From contig NZ_JASHIK010000001.1 in NCBI RefSeq assembly GCF_030733745.1, positions 434,001-498,000 of the forward strand: a stretch of 64,000 nt of DNA, in the 5' to 3' direction. The first letter of the stretch is position 1; each line of letters opens with the position of its first letter. Shown here piece by piece: positions 38,754-48,833 of this stretch. The DNA comes from Stappia sp. MMSF_3263. Lineage in GTDB: Bacteria; Pseudomonadota; Alphaproteobacteria; Rhizobiales; Stappiaceae. A program made the position numbers and the translations under genes. The notes under the pieces are model-generated. The model was not told the DNA's origin. It saw only the letters and a list, made by a program, of their open reading frames with translations, and did not search any database.

Positions 38754-39452
38754 ATGCCGAAGGTTCTGATTGTCGAGGACGAAGAACCTCTGATCATGAT
38801 GCTGCGCTACAATCTCGAGGCCGAGGGATACACGGTCGAGACCTGCATGCGCGGCGACGAGGCCGACATCCGCTTGCGCGAAAGCCAGCCGGATCTCCTG
38901 CTCCTCGACTGGATGCTGCCGGGCCTGTCCGGGATCGAGCTCTGCCGCCGGTTGCGCTCGCGCGCCGAGACCGAACGCCTGCCGGTGATCATGCTGACCG
39001 CACGCGGGGAGGAGTCCGAGCGCATCCGCGGGCTCGCCACCGGCGCCGACGATTACGTGGTCAAGCCGTTCTCGATCCCCGAGTTGATGGCCCGGGTGCG
39101 GGCCATGCTGCGCCGGGCCAAGCCCGAGGTCGTCTCCTCGCAGCTTCGCGCCGGCGATCTTGAACTTGATCGCGAGACCCACCGGGTGCGCCGCGCGGGC
39201 CGCGAGATCCATCTCGGCCCGACCGAATTCCGCCTGCTGGAGTTCCTGATGACCTCGCCGGGGCGGGTCTTCTCCCGCGAACAGCTTCTCGACGGTGTCT
39301 GGGGACATGATGTCTATGTCGACGAGCGCACCGTCGACGTCCATGTCGGCCGGCTGCGCAAGGCGATCAACCGTGGCAAGTCGCCGGACCCGATCCGCAC
39401 CGTCCGTGGTGCCGGCTACGCCTTCAACGACCAGTTTGCCGCCGCCTCCTGA
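38754..39452 (+). CDS. phoB: phosphate regulon response regulator PhoB
   Basis: This 232-residue OmpR-family regulator has a receiver domain with acidic pocket EDEE, phospho-acceptor Asp52 (LLLLDWMLPG), Thr82 and Lys104 (YVVKPFS). The C-terminal winged helix has PTEFRLLEFLM and VWGHDVYVDERTVDVHVGRLR. Phosphorylated by PhoR, it binds Pho boxes such as those at 31423 and 32954. ATG 38754 begins the receiver, with GAGG upstream. Confidence 0.96.
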   Translation: MPKVLIVEDEEPLIMMLRYNLEAEGYTVETCMRGDEADIRLRESQPDLLLLDWMLPGLSGIELCRRLRSRAETERLPVIMLTARGEESERIRGLATGADDYVVKPFSIPELMARVRAMLRRAKPEVVSSQLRAGDLELDRETHRVRRAGREIHLGPTEFRLLEFLMTSPGRVFSREQLLDGVWGHDVYVDERTVDVHVGRLRKAINRGKSPDPIRTVRGAGYAFNDQFAAAS

Positions 39453-39515
39453 GGGGCGTCGTAGCACGGCCGTCTTGGTCCTGTCCCTGGATCGTCCGTC
39501 CGCATCCCGCATACG

Positions 39516-39551
39516 AAAAAGCCCGCCGCGTTGACCGCTGGCGGGCTTTTT
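39516..39551. terminator. bidirectional intrinsic terminator between phoB and gcrA
   Basis: AAAAAGCCCGCC and GGCGGGCTTTTT form a perfect 12-bp stem with a 12-nt loop and A/T runs on both sides. It serves the convergent phoB (plus) and gcrA (minus) genes. Confidence 0.92.
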
Positions 39552-39595
39552 CAGGTGCTTGGCCTGGACCGTCCCGGATCGCTCCGGGGTGGCGG

Positions 39596-40138
39596 TCAGC
39601 CGATTGCGGCGGTCGGGGCGCTGCGGTCGCGGCGGCGGTCGCTTGCCGGCTGGTAGGCGATGCGGCAGTGATACGCGCAATAGGGCACGCCCGGGGTCGA
39701 CTGGTGGCCGCAGAAGTAGAAGTCGTCCTTGGTCGGGTCGCCGATCGGCCATTTGCAGGTCCGCTCGGTCAGCGTCAGGATCGTAGCCCGCTTGGCGATC
39801 GGAACCAGCTCGGCGACCGGCTTTGCCTGCGGTGCGGGAGCGGCCTGCGGAGCGGTCTCCATCTTCAGCGCCGTTGCGCCGATCGTCTGCGGTCCGGCCT
39901 GCGGTTGCGTCTCGCTCTGCGTCGCCTCGGCCTGGCCGCCCGTGGTCTTCACCGGCTTGCTGCGGGCCTTCTGGTTGTTGGAGGGGGACTTGGCGCGGCC
40001 CGAAAGTCCCAGCCGGTGCACCTTGCCGATCACCGCATTGCGGGTCACGCCGCCGAGCTCGGCTGCGATCTGGCTGGCGCTCAGGCCATCGCTCCAGAGC
40101 TTGGCGAGAAGGTCGACGCGTTCGCTTGTCCAGGACAT
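39596..40138 (-). CDS. gcrA: GcrA cell-cycle regulator
   Basis: This 180-residue alphaproteobacterial transcription factor binds sigma70-RNA polymerase and methylated GANTC promoters. The N-terminal DNA-binding part is SWTSERVDLLAKLWSDGLSA, followed by GGVTRNAVIGKVHRLGLSGR. A Pro/Ala/Gln-rich linker leads to the C-terminal sigma-interacting region. That region has LTERTCKWPIGDP, DFYFCGH and PYCAYHCRIAYQP with conserved Cys/His. ATG 40138 starts the conserved N-terminus. The upstream region has a CtrA-like box and GANTC sites. Confidence 0.96.
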   Translation of the reverse strand: MSWTSERVDLLAKLWSDGLSASQIAAELGGVTRNAVIGKVHRLGLSGRAKSPSNNQKARSKPVKTTGGQAEATQSETQPQAGPQTIGATALKMETAPQAAPAPQAKPVAELVPIAKRATILTLTERTCKWPIGDPTKDDFYFCGHQSTPGVPYCAYHCRIAYQPASDRRRDRSAPTAAIG

Positions 40139-40620
40139 GCGCATGACTCCGTGTTGGATCGGGCTCCGACATCTGGTTAATAAAAGGTTATCGGCACACC
40201 GTAGGGGTGCCCCGCTCATCGCCAGATTTTGAGGCTATTGTGAGTCAGTTACACGAGATGTCGTATTTCTTAATCTGAAAACTACAATATGCCGCGTTTT
40301 GAGTGCAAGGCGCGGAGCCGATTCACCTGGGGATTGATCCGCTTTTCCCCAGGAAAGAAGCCGGCCCCGGCCTGTTCGGGCATCCGTGGGGCGCGCCAAT
40401 TCCATTGACTTCCTCGCGCCTGCGCGGTGTATAACGGGGCTTCCTGGTCGTGCCGCCTCTCGTGGGCGGCATATTGCTTTCAGGCCGTCCTTTCAAGGCT
40501 GGCCATGGCAGCAGGGGAGGCGTGCCCGGTCGGGCATTGCCGGCATGTATGTATCGACCGCGGACCGGGGGTTCCGGCGCGGATCCGGGCGAAAGGCCCG
40601 CAACGAGGAGCTGGACGGAC
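40139..40620. other. 482-bp divergent control region of gcrA and argD
   Basis: No gene is supported. GANTC methylation sites occur at 40145 (GACTC), 40242 (GAGTC) and 40320 (GATTC). Bases 40215-40300 are AT-rich. GAGGAG at about 40604 is the argD ribosome site. Confidence 0.5.
40177..40191. promoter_or_regulatory. CtrA-like binding site upstream of gcrA
   Basis: TTAA-TAAAAGG-TTAT fits the CtrA consensus TTAA-N7-TTAA at 7 of 8 positions. It lies 39-53 nt before the gcrA start. CtrA is known to repress gcrA in Caulobacter. The same logic is inferred here. Confidence 0.55.
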
Positions 40621-41820
40621 ATGGAAGCGTCATCTCTCTATCAGACCTACAGCCGTGCGAACCTGTCGTTTGCGCGTGGCGAGGGTGTGTGGCTGGAGAC
40701 CGCTGATGGCCGACGCTTTCTCGATTGCGCCGCCGGCATCGCGGTGAATTCCCTCGGCCACTGCCATCCTGCGCTGGTCGCCGCGCTCGAGGCGCAGGCG
40801 GGCAAGCTCTGGCATGTCTCCAATGTCTACGGCATCGACGGCCAGGAGGAGTTCGCCCGCAAGCTGACCCAGGCGACCTTCGCCGACCGCGTCTTCTGCA
40901 CCAATTCGGGCGCGGAGGCGCTGGAATGCGCGATCAAGACCGCACGGCGCTACTTCTATGCCAAGGGCGAGCCGGAGCGGATCGACATCATCACCTTTGA
41001 GGGTGCCTTCCACGGCCGTACGCTGGCGACCATCGCGGCCGGCGGGCAGGAGAAGTATCTCGAGGGCTTCGGCCCCAAGGCGCCCGGCTTCGTCCAGGTG
41101 CCCTTCGGCGATCACGAGGCGCTGCTTGCCGCCATTGGCGACACCACCGCAGGCATCCTGATCGAGCCGATCCAGGGCGAGGGTGGCATCCGGCCGGTGG
41201 CGACGGAATATCTGCGCGAACTGCGCAAGCTGTGCGATGACAACGGCATCCTGCTCCTTCTCGACGAGGTGCAGACCGGCGTCGGCCGCACCGGCAAGCT
41301 CTTCGCCCACGAATGGGCCGGCATCACACCGGACATCATGGCGGTCGCCAAGGGCATTGGCGGCGGCTTCCCGCTCGGGGCCTGCCTTGCCACCGAGGAC
41401 GCGGCATCGGGCATGAAGCCTGGCACTCACGGCACGACCTATGGCGGCAATCCGCTGGCCATGGCGGTTGGCAATGCGGTGCTCGACGTGGTTCTTGCCG
41501 ACGGCTTCCTCGAGGAGGTCCAGAAAAAGGGGCTGCTGCTCAAGCAGAAGCTGGCCGGCGTCGTCGACGGTCATCCGGCCGTTTTCGAGGACCTTCGCGG
41601 CAAGGGGCTGATGCTCGGTCTGAAATGCCGGGTCACCAACACCGATCTTCTCGCCCGCTTCCGCGAGGCGGGCGTGCTGGCCGTGGGCGCCGGCGACAAC
41701 GTGCTGCGCATCATGCCGCCGCTGACGATCACCGAGGCGGAGATCGAGGAGGCCGTGTCGCGGATCGAACAGGCGGCCACCGCCATGGAAAGCGGACTTG
41801 AGCGGGGAGCTGCCGAGTAA
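40621..41820 (+). CDS. argD: acetylornithine/succinyldiaminopimelate aminotransferase
   Basis: This is a 399-residue PLP enzyme of class III. It converts N-acetylglutamate semialdehyde to acetylornithine in arginine synthesis (and can act in the lysine pathway). Blocks are [50 protein letters not shown] and [14 protein letters not shown]. The PLP Lys is Lys244 in [15 protein letters not shown] 40621 follows GAGGAG. Its stop overlaps the argF start by 1 nt (TAATG). Confidence 0.96.
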   Translation: MEASSLYQTYSRANLSFARGEGVWLETADGRRFLDCAAGIAVNSLGHCHPALVAALEAQAGKLWHVSNVYGIDGQEEFARKLTQATFADRVFCTNSGAEALECAIKTARRYFYAKGEPERIDIITFEGAFHGRTLATIAAGGQEKYLEGFGPKAPGFVQVPFGDHEALLAAIGDTTAGILIEPIQGEGGIRPVATEYLRELRKLCDDNGILLLLDEVQTGVGRTGKLFAHEWAGITPDIMAVAKGIGGGFPLGACLATEDAASGMKPGTHGTTYGGNPLAMAVGNAVLDVVLADGFLEEVQKKGLLLKQKLAGVVDGHPAVFEDLRGKGLMLGLKCRVTNTDLLARFREAGVLAVGAGDNVLRIMPPLTITEAEIEEAVSRIEQAATAMESGLERGAAE

Positions 41821-42752
41821 TGACCATTCAGCCACGCCATTTCCTCGACCTCACGGATGTCGCGGACGAGGACCTTCGTTTCATTCTCGACGGCAGCCGC
41901 CGCATCAAGCAGGCGCGTGGTCCCGTGCGCGTTTCCGGCGACGGTCCTCTGGCCGGCCGCGTGCTCGCCATGGTCTTCGAGCAGCCCTCGACACGAACCC
42001 GCATCTCTTTCGATGTCGGCATGCGCGAACTCGGCGGCGAGACCCTGATGCTCACCGGCGCCGAAATGCAGCTCGGCCGCGGCGAGACCATCGCCGACAC
42101 GGCCCGCGTGCTGTCGCGCTATGTCGATGCCATCATGATCCGCATCCTCGACCATGACGCCCTGCGCGAACTGGCCGAACACGCCACCGTGCCGGTGATC
42201 AACGGCCTGACCAAGCGCACCCATCCGTGCCAGATCATGGCCGACGTGCTCACCTTCGAGGAGAAGAAGGGCGGCATTGCCGGCCGCTCGGTTGCCTGGA
42301 CCGGCGACAGCAACAACGTGCTCGCCTCCTGGGTCCATGCGGCCGCCAAGTTCGATTTCGAGCTGCGCATCGCGACGCCAGGCGAGCTGGCGCCGCCCGA
42401 GGAACTGATCGCCTCCGCGCGCCGCGCGGGCGCCGAGATCCGCGTCACCGACGATCCGTTCGAGGCCGTGAAGGGCGTTGACTGCGTCGTCACCGATTGC
42501 TGGGTGTCGATGGGCGACGACGACGGCGACCGCCACAATCTGCTGAAGCCCTATCAGGTCAACTCGCGCCTGATGGGCGAGGCGGACCGCGACGCGATCT
42601 TCATGCATTGCCTGCCCGCGCATCGCGGCGAGGAGGTGACCTCCGAGGTGATGGACGGGCCCCAGTCGGTCGTCTTCGATGAGGCGGAGAACCGGATGCA
42701 CGCGCAAAAGGGCATTCTTGCCTGGTGCTTCGGAGCATTGCAGGGCGCATGA
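41820..42752 (+). CDS. argF: ornithine carbamoyltransferase
   Basis: This 310-residue enzyme joins carbamoyl phosphate and ornithine to citrulline. The phosphate site is [12 protein letters not shown]. Further blocks are [26 protein letters not shown] and the ornithine-binding [13 protein letters not shown]. All catalytic residues are present (Cys in HCLP). It is translationally coupled to argD and lies 1 nt before hslO, an arrangement common in Rhizobiales. Confidence 0.97.
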   Translation: MTIQPRHFLDLTDVADEDLRFILDGSRRIKQARGPVRVSGDGPLAGRVLAMVFEQPSTRTRISFDVGMRELGGETLMLTGAEMQLGRGETIADTARVLSRYVDAIMIRILDHDALRELAEHATVPVINGLTKRTHPCQIMADVLTFEEKKGGIAGRSVAWTGDSNNVLASWVHAAAKFDFELRIATPGELAPPEELIASARRAGAEIRVTDDPFEAVKGVDCVVTDCWVSMGDDDGDRHNLLKPYQVNSRLMGEADRDAIFMHCLPAHRGEEVTSEVMDGPQSVVFDEAENRMHAQKGILAWCFGALQGA

Positions 42753-42753
42753 A

Positions 42754-43743
42754 ATGAGTATGCAGGACGAACTTGAACGGCTCGGCGTCGCTCCGGCCGG
42801 GCGCGATGCCGTGCTGCCTTTTGCCGTCGAGCCGCTCGACGTGCGCGGCCGTGCGGTCATGCTTGGCCCGATCCTCGATCGCATCCTCGACCGGCACGCC
42901 TATCCCGCGTCTGTCTCGCGGCTTCTGGCAGAGGCGACGACGCTCGTCGCCCTGCTTGGCACCTCGCTCAAGTTCGAGGGGCGCTTCACCCTGCAGACGA
43001 CGACGGACGGGCCCGTTTCCATGCTGGTGGTCGATTTCCAGACCCCGGACGGCTTGCGCGCCTGCGCCCAGTTCGACGCCGAGGCCGTTGCCGAGGCGGA
43101 AGCGCGCGGCGTCACGGACACCCCGGCGCTGCTCGGTCGCGGCCATCTTGCGATGACGGTCGACCAGGGCGCGGCGATGAACCGCTACCAGGGTATCGTG
43201 GCGCTGGATGGCACCACCATGGAAGAGGTGGCGCACCAGTATTTCGCCCAGTCGGAGCAGATCCCGACCGTGGTGCGCATTGCCGTCGGCGAGGTGCTCG
43301 ACCGGCAGCCGGGCGCCGCGCCGCGCCACTCCTGGCTTGCTGGCGGTGTGCTCGCGCAGTTCCTGCCCGACGCACCGGAGCGCATGCGTCAGGCCGATCT
43401 GCCGCCGGGCGATGCGCCGGAAGGTGCCGGGGAGCACTTTGTCGAGGAAGACGACGCCTGGCGCGAGGCCCGCGCCCTTGTCGAAACACTGCGGGATTCC
43501 GAACTCGGCGATCCGGAGATGAGCGCCGAGAGCCTGCTGTTCCGGCTGTTCCACGAACGCGGCGTTCGTGTTTTCGCTCCGCAACCACTCGCCGACCGTT
43601 GCCGCTGTTCCGACGAGCGCATCCGCGCCATGCTGAAGGGCTTCACCGAGGAGGAGCGCACCGACATGACGGTCGACGGTCGCATCGAGGTGACTTGCCG
43701 CTTCTGCAACACCCGTTACGACTACGAGGCCGGCGAGTTCTGA
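42754..43743 (+). CDS. hslO: redox-regulated chaperone Hsp33
   Basis: This 329-residue protein has an N-terminal dimerisation/substrate domain and a C-terminal zinc switch. CRC (in RCRCSDER) and CRFC bind Zn under reducing conditions. Disulphide formation activates holdase function during oxidative stress. The Cys spacing matches Hsp33. ATG 42754 is 1 nt after the argF stop, so expression follows the arg operon. Confidence 0.96.
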   Translation: MSMQDELERLGVAPAGRDAVLPFAVEPLDVRGRAVMLGPILDRILDRHAYPASVSRLLAEATTLVALLGTSLKFEGRFTLQTTTDGPVSMLVVDFQTPDGLRACAQFDAEAVAEAEARGVTDTPALLGRGHLAMTVDQGAAMNRYQGIVALDGTTMEEVAHQYFAQSEQIPTVVRIAVGEVLDRQPGAAPRHSWLAGGVLAQFLPDAPERMRQADLPPGDAPEGAGEHFVEEDDAWREARALVETLRDSELGDPEMSAESLLFRLFHERGVRVFAPQPLADRCRCSDERIRAMLKGFTEEERTDMTVDGRIEVTCRFCNTRYDYEAGEF

Positions 43744-43970
43744 GCCCGGCCTGTGACGGCTTTGCCGCCACGGGCGCCGGGAAGTTTGTCGCGGAAAGCG
43801 TCAGCGTACCGCGTGGCCACATTTTGATACACTCTTGAACTTGCAAGCCGTGATGGCCGCTTCGATAGTCTCGAACGGCGCAGTGTGCATGCGCGTAGCA
43901 ATCCAGTCCGTGACCGTCTCCCTATAAAGGGCCGGGCGCGTGCAGAAAGCCGGCGAGTGGACAAGGGCGA

Positions 43971-45398
43971 GTGGAAAAGAGTGTCATGCTGAAATCCGTC
44001 GAGGATGTCTCGCAGTCGTCGAAGGGCGATGTCGCCTTCGAGCGGCCGCAGCCCCGTGCGCGCTCCCGCAGGCGCATCGGCGTCCTGGCAATGAAGGCCC
44101 TGCTTCAGGCGCTGATCGCGCTTGCCGTCCTTGGTCTCGCCTATCAGGGCATGTCCCGGCTGATCCTCGCCAAGGACCCCGTCCCCGTCCGCCAGGCGCG
44201 CGAGACCACCTATATCGTCGAGCTGCAGCCGGTCGAGATCCGCGATCACGCACCGCTCCTGTCTCTCTATGGTGAAGTTCTGGCGGCGCGCACGGCGGAG
44301 CTGCGCACTCTCGTTGCCGGCGAGATCATCCGTGTCAATCCGCTGCTCGAGACCGGTTCGGTGATCACCGCCGGCGAGGAGCTCGTCGCCATCGACCGCT
44401 TCCAGTACGAGGGCGCGGTCACCGAGGCGCGTGCCAACCTGGCCGAGGCCCGCGCCGTGCTTGTCGAGGCGCGGGGCCGGGTCGCCACGGAGGAAGGCAA
44501 TGTCGAGCGCGCTCGCGAGCAGCTTGCCTTTGCCGAACGCGACCTGGAGCGGGCTGCCCAGTTGCGCGACAGCGGCTCAGTCACCGAACGCACCCTCGAC
44601 GAGCGCCGGCTGCTCGTCTCCCAGCGTGCCCAGGCGCTCGAGCAGCGGCGCAATGCGCTGACCGTCGAAACCGCCCGGGTCACCCAGCAGGAAGCGGCGA
44701 TCGAGCGGCTCGAGTGGCGCCTTGAAGAGGCCGAGAAGAACCTTTCGGACACGGTCCTGAAAGCGCCGTTCTCCGCCGTGGTGCGATCCGAGAATGCCGC
44801 CATTGGCCGGCTCGTCGGCGTCAACGACGTCGTGGCGACCCTCTATGACCGCGATGCGCTCGAGGTGCGCCTGACGCTGTCCGACAACCAGTATGGCCGC
44901 ATCCTGGCCGACAGCGGCACCGTCGTCGGCCGCCCGGTCGAGGTGTTGTGGTATATCGGTGGCACGCCCGTCACCTATTCCGGCGAGATCCGGCGCATCG
45001 GCGCCGATGTGGCGCTCCAGCGCGGCGGTATCGATGTCTACGCCCACGTCACTGTGGCGGAGGGCCAGACCGTGCTGCGCCCCGGCGCCTTCGTCGAGGT
45101 CCGCCTTGATGACCGCACCTATCCCGGCACCGCGCGCATTCCCGAAGGCGCCCTCTACGGGACCGACCACGTTTTCGTCGCCGTCGACGGCCGCACCGTG
45201 CGGCGTGACGTGGAGGTCGTTGCCTTCGACGGAACCGAGCTGATCGTTCGCGGCGACCTTCGGGGCGGCGACCAGCTGGTCGCCACCCGTCTCGACCAGG
45301 CCGGCGAGGGCATCCTCATCGCCGAGCCGTCGAACCGTGCGCCGGGTGGCGGCAAGCCGGCGCCTGACGGCGGGACCCGGTCCGGCGGGAACCAGTGA
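43971..45398 (+). CDS. RND efflux periplasmic adaptor subunit
   Basis: This 475-residue membrane-fusion protein is anchored by one helix (about 40-58, ALLQALIALAVLGLAYQG). It has a lipoyl/barrel-sandwich domain (LRTLVAGEIIRVNPLLETGSVITAG split around the hairpin) and a long alpha-helical hairpin (about 150-250). A beta-barrel and membrane-proximal domain follow. It links the RND pump to an outer-membrane channel. The start is GTG 43971 after AAGGGCGA. An in-frame ATG at 43986 is possible. No TolC-like gene is adjacent. Confidence 0.92.
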   Translation: MEKSVMLKSVEDVSQSSKGDVAFERPQPRARSRRRIGVLAMKALLQALIALAVLGLAYQGMSRLILAKDPVPVRQARETTYIVELQPVEIRDHAPLLSLYGEVLAARTAELRTLVAGEIIRVNPLLETGSVITAGEELVAIDRFQYEGAVTEARANLAEARAVLVEARGRVATEEGNVERAREQLAFAERDLERAAQLRDSGSVTERTLDERRLLVSQRAQALEQRRNALTVETARVTQQEAAIERLEWRLEEAEKNLSDTVLKAPFSAVVRSENAAIGRLVGVNDVVATLYDRDALEVRLTLSDNQYGRILADSGTVVGRPVEVLWYIGGTPVTYSGEIRRIGADVALQRGGIDVYAHVTVAEGQTVLRPGAFVEVRLDDRTYPGTARIPEGALYGTDHVFVAVDGRTVRRDVEVVAFDGTELIVRGDLRGGDQLVATRLDQAGEGILIAEPSNRAPGGGKPAPDGGTRSGGNQ

Positions 45399-48300
45399 CA
45401 ATGCGCGACACCGGCTACGTTCCCAAGAGCGTCATCGGCCATTTCCTGCGGCACCACAACGCGGCCAACCTGGTCATGGTGCTGATGATCCTGTTCGGCG
45501 CCTTCGGCCTGGCCCGGCTCAATGCGGAATTCTTCCCGCAGATCGTCATCGATCGCATTTCGGTCTCCGTTTCCTGGCCCGGTGCCAGCGCGGAGGACGT
45601 GGAGAAGAACATCCTCCAGGCGATCGAGCCGGAGCTGCGTTTCATCGACAATGTCGACGAGATGATCTCCTACGCCCGGGAGGGTTCGGCCTCGGTGCGG
45701 CTGGAGTTCCTCGAAGGCGCCGACATGCAGAAGGCGCTCTCGGACGTGGAGCAGGCGATCGCCGGGGTGACGACGCTGCCGGAGGACGCGGAGACCCCGC
45801 GCATCTCGCTCGCCAACTGGTTCGACCGGGTGGCGCGTGTTGCCCTGCGCGGTCCCTTCAGCGAGGACGCGCTGAAGAGCTATGCCCGCCAGATCCGCGA
45901 CGACCTGATCGCGCGCGGCATCGACAAGGTCACCTTCAACGGCTTCCGCGACACCGAGTTCGTCGTCAAGGTTCCCGAGCGCGAGCTGCGCCGCCTCGAC
46001 ATGACGCTGGCAGACATTTCCGAACGCGTCGCGGCCAACACCCGCGACCTGCCCTCCGGCAATCTCCAGGGCGGCGTGGAGCGGCAGGTGAGGGCGGTCG
46101 CCGACACCACCTCGCCGGAGGCGATCAGCCGCATCGTCGTGAAGTCGTTCCCCAGTGGCGAGAAGGTGGAGCTGCGCGATGTCGCCGAGGTCTCGCGGTC
46201 CTACGACAAGGACCAGGTGATCGGCTATTCCGACGGCATGCGCGCCGTCGAGCTGACGGTCGAGCGCTCCGCCCAGGCGGACCAGCTCAAGGTCAACGCC
46301 ATTCTCGACCGCTATCTCGCCGAGATCGGGCCGCGCCTGCCGCAGTCGCTGGAACTGGTCAAGTACGAGGTGCGCGCGGAAGGTCTTAGCCAGCGCATCA
46401 TGATCCTGGTCGAGAACGGCATTTCCGGTCTCTTCCTCGTCGTCATCGTGCTCTTTGCCTTCCTCAACGCGCGCATCGCGCTGTGGGTGGCGGCCGGCAT
46501 TCCCGTCGCCATCCTGGCGACCATCGGCATCATGTGGATCTCGGGCCAGACCATCAACATGATCTCGCTTTTCGCGCTGATCATGACGCTCGGCATCATC
46601 GTCGACGACGCCATCGTCGTCGGCGAGCACACCGCGACGCGCGTCGCCATGGGCGACAGTCCCTACGCGGCGGCGGAGGAGGGAGCGGGCCGCATGCTGT
46701 GGCCCATCGTCGCCGCCTCGACAACGACCATCGCCGCCTTCCTGCCGATCATGCTGATGGGCGACACGATCGGCCAGATCATGGGCGCCTTGCCGCTGGT
46801 CGTCATCGCCGTCGTCATAGCCAGCATCGTCGAGTGCTTCTTCGTGCTGCCGGGGCACCTTGCCCACTCGCTGTCGCGCGTACCGTCGTGGAGCTGGTGG
46901 CGGGTGGTGCTTCTGGCCGGAGCGCCGGCGCTGTTCGTCATCGGCCTTGCCGGACGCCCGGACATCGCCGTGCCGCCCTGGCTCGACTGGCTGGCTGTGC
47001 CCGCCCGCTCCGCCCGCGAAGGCCTTGGCGAGATCGCCTTCGACACCGTCGTGCTCGGTCTCTTCTTCCTCCTCGCCGCGGCACTGGAGTTCCTGCTCCT
47101 CGTCCTGCGCCGCCTGCGCGCCCGCAGCCCCTATGACGAGCGCCCCGGCTGGTTCCGGCGCGGTTTCGACGCCGGTTTCGGCTGGACGCGGGACGTTCCC
47201 TTCCGCGGCCTTGTGCGCATTGCCTACGACTGGCGTTATGTCACCGTCGCCATCGCGGTCGCCACCCTGCTGCTCACCGCCGGGTTGATGCGCGGCAATC
47301 ATGTGGGCTTCCGCTTCTTCCCTTCGCCGGAGGCGGAGAACATCCGCGCCTCGGTCGATTTCGTCGCCGGCATCTCCATCGAGGATGCCGAGGCCGCCCT
47401 GCTTCGGGTCGATGCGGCCCTGCGCCAGGCGGAGGAGCGGCTGACGGCGGAAAACGGCGAGAAGCTCGTCGTCGCCTCCTATGCGACGCTCGGCCAGTCC
47501 GGCTACAATCGCGGCAACAATGTCGCCAGCATCGACGTCCAGCTCACCGCCTCGGAAGAGCGCACCATCCGTACGCCGGAAGTCGTCCAGGCCTGGCGCC
47601 GGGCGCTGCCGGATATTCCCGGTACCAAGCGCGTCGCCGTGTTCGAGCGGCGCGGCGGCCCTCCCGGACGCGATCTCGACATCCGCCTGATGGGCGATGA
47701 CATCAACGCCCTGAAGCAGGCCTCGCTCGAGCTGCAGGAACTTCTGACCGCCTATCCCGGTGTCGACGGCGTCGCCGACGACCTGCCCTATGGCAAGCCG
47801 GAACTGGTGATCGAGCTCAGCCCGCGCGGCCGGGCTCTCGGCTTCACCGTGGAAAGCGCCGCGCGCCAGATCCGCTCGGCGCTGGAAGGCACCATCCCGC
47901 GCCGCTTCGCCCGCGGCGAGGAAGAGATCACCATCCGCGTCCAGCAGGAGCTGGAGCTTGGCGGCGGTGGCGCGCTGCGCGATCTTGCGCTGAAGGCGCC
48001 GGGCGGCACCTTCGTGCCCCTGACCGAGGTGATCACCCTCTCCGACCGGCAGGGCTTCTCGGTCATCCAGCGCCGCGACGGCCGCATCACCATCTCCGTC
48101 TCGGCCGATGTCGACGCCGACGTCACGTCCAATATCCAGATCGTCCAGGACCTGGAGACCGGCAAGATGCAGGAGATCGCCGGCAAGTACGGCGCCGACT
48201 ACCGTTATTCGGGACGCGAGGAGGAGCGGCGCGCCGCCTTCTCGGACCTGCAGCTCGGCACGGTCGCGGCAATGGCGATGATCTACATCATCCTGGCGGC

Positions 48301-48829
48301 GATCTTCGCCAGCTACTTCAAGCCCCTGGCGGTGATGTCGATCATTCCGTTCGGGGCCGTCGGCGCGGTCTTCGGCCACTACATGATGGGCTACGACCTG
48401 ACCATCCTCAGCTTCATCGGCCTGCTTGGCCTCTCCGGCATCCTGGTCAACAACTCGATCATTCTGGTCGACCGCTTCGAGGACCGCATCAAGGAGGGCC
48501 AGTCGGTCGCCGATGCGGCGGTGTCCTCGGCGCAGGACCGCCTGCGCGCGGTGCTGCTCACCTCGCTGACCACCATTGGCGGTCTCGCGCCGCTGCTGTT
48601 CGAGACCAGCCTGCAGGCGAAGTTCCTGATGCCGATGACGATCACCATCGTCTTCGGACTGTCTACGGCGACCGTGCTGGTGCTCGTCCTCGTGCCCGCC
48701 CTGATGGGGATCGGCGACGATATCGCCCGGCTCCTGTCGACTTCGCGCGCGCCGCGTCCGGGCCCCGGCGACGGCGTCTCCGGCCCGCCCGCCCGCATGT
48801 CCGGCAGCGGCGGCGTTCCGGCGGAGTAG
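45395..48829 (+). CDS. RND family efflux permease (AcrB-like)
   Basis: This 1144-residue inner-membrane pump has 12 helices and two large periplasmic loops. TM4 carries the proton-relay Asp pair in LGIIVDDAIVVGEH. The second half ends with GLLGLSGILVNNSIILVDRFEDR and TSLTTIGGLAPLLFE. Residues about 485-590 hold an unusually long stretch between the two halves, so the protein is about 100 residues longer than typical. GTG 45395 overlaps the adaptor stop (GTGA). ATG 45401 is an alternative. Substrates are unknown. Confidence 0.94.
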   Translation: MTMRDTGYVPKSVIGHFLRHHNAANLVMVLMILFGAFGLARLNAEFFPQIVIDRISVSVSWPGASAEDVEKNILQAIEPELRFIDNVDEMISYAREGSASVRLEFLEGADMQKALSDVEQAIAGVTTLPEDAETPRISLANWFDRVARVALRGPFSEDALKSYARQIRDDLIARGIDKVTFNGFRDTEFVVKVPERELRRLDMTLADISERVAANTRDLPSGNLQGGVERQVRAVADTTSPEAISRIVVKSFPSGEKVELRDVAEVSRSYDKDQVIGYSDGMRAVELTVERSAQADQLKVNAILDRYLAEIGPRLPQSLELVKYEVRAEGLSQRIMILVENGISGLFLVVIVLFAFLNARIALWVAAGIPVAILATIGIMWISGQTINMISLFALIMTLGIIVDDAIVVGEHTATRVAMGDSPYAAAEEGAGRMLWPIVAASTTTIAAFLPIMLMGDTIGQIMGALPLVVIAVVIASIVECFFVLPGHLAHSLSRVPSWSWWRVVLLAGAPALFVIGLAGRPDIAVPPWLDWLAVPARSAREGLGEIAFDTVVLGLFFLLAAALEFLLLVLRRLRARSPYDERPGWFRRGFDAGFGWTRDVPFRGLVRIAYDWRYVTVAIAVATLLLTAGLMRGNHVGFRFFPSPEAENIRASVDFVAGISIEDAEAALLRVDAALRQAEERLTAENGEKLVVASYATLGQSGYNRGNNVASIDVQLTASEERTIRTPEVVQAWRRALPDIPGTKRVAVFERRGGPPGRDLDIRLMGDDINALKQASLELQELLTAYPGVDGVADDLPYGKPELVIELSPRGRALGFTVESAARQIRSALEGTIPRRFARGEEEITIRVQQELELGGGGALRDLALKAPGGTFVPLTEVITLSDRQGFSVIQRRDGRITISVSADVDADVTSNIQIVQDLETGKMQEIAGKYGADYRYSGREEERRAAFSDLQLGTVAAMAMIYIILAAIFASYFKPLAVMSIIPFGAVGAVFGHYMMGYDLTILSFIGLLGLSGILVNNSIILVDRFEDRIKEGQSVADAAVSSAQDRLRAVLLTSLTTIGGLAPLLFETSLQAKFLMPMTITIVFGLSTATVLVLVLVPALMGIGDDIARLLSTSRAPRPGPGDGVSGPPARMSGSGGVPAE

Positions 48830-48833
48830 GGTT

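Noticed and set aside
43923-43928. TATAAA as -10 for the RND adaptor-pump operon
   Set aside because: No matching -35 at 16-18 bp, so not listed as a promoter. It remains only a possibility.
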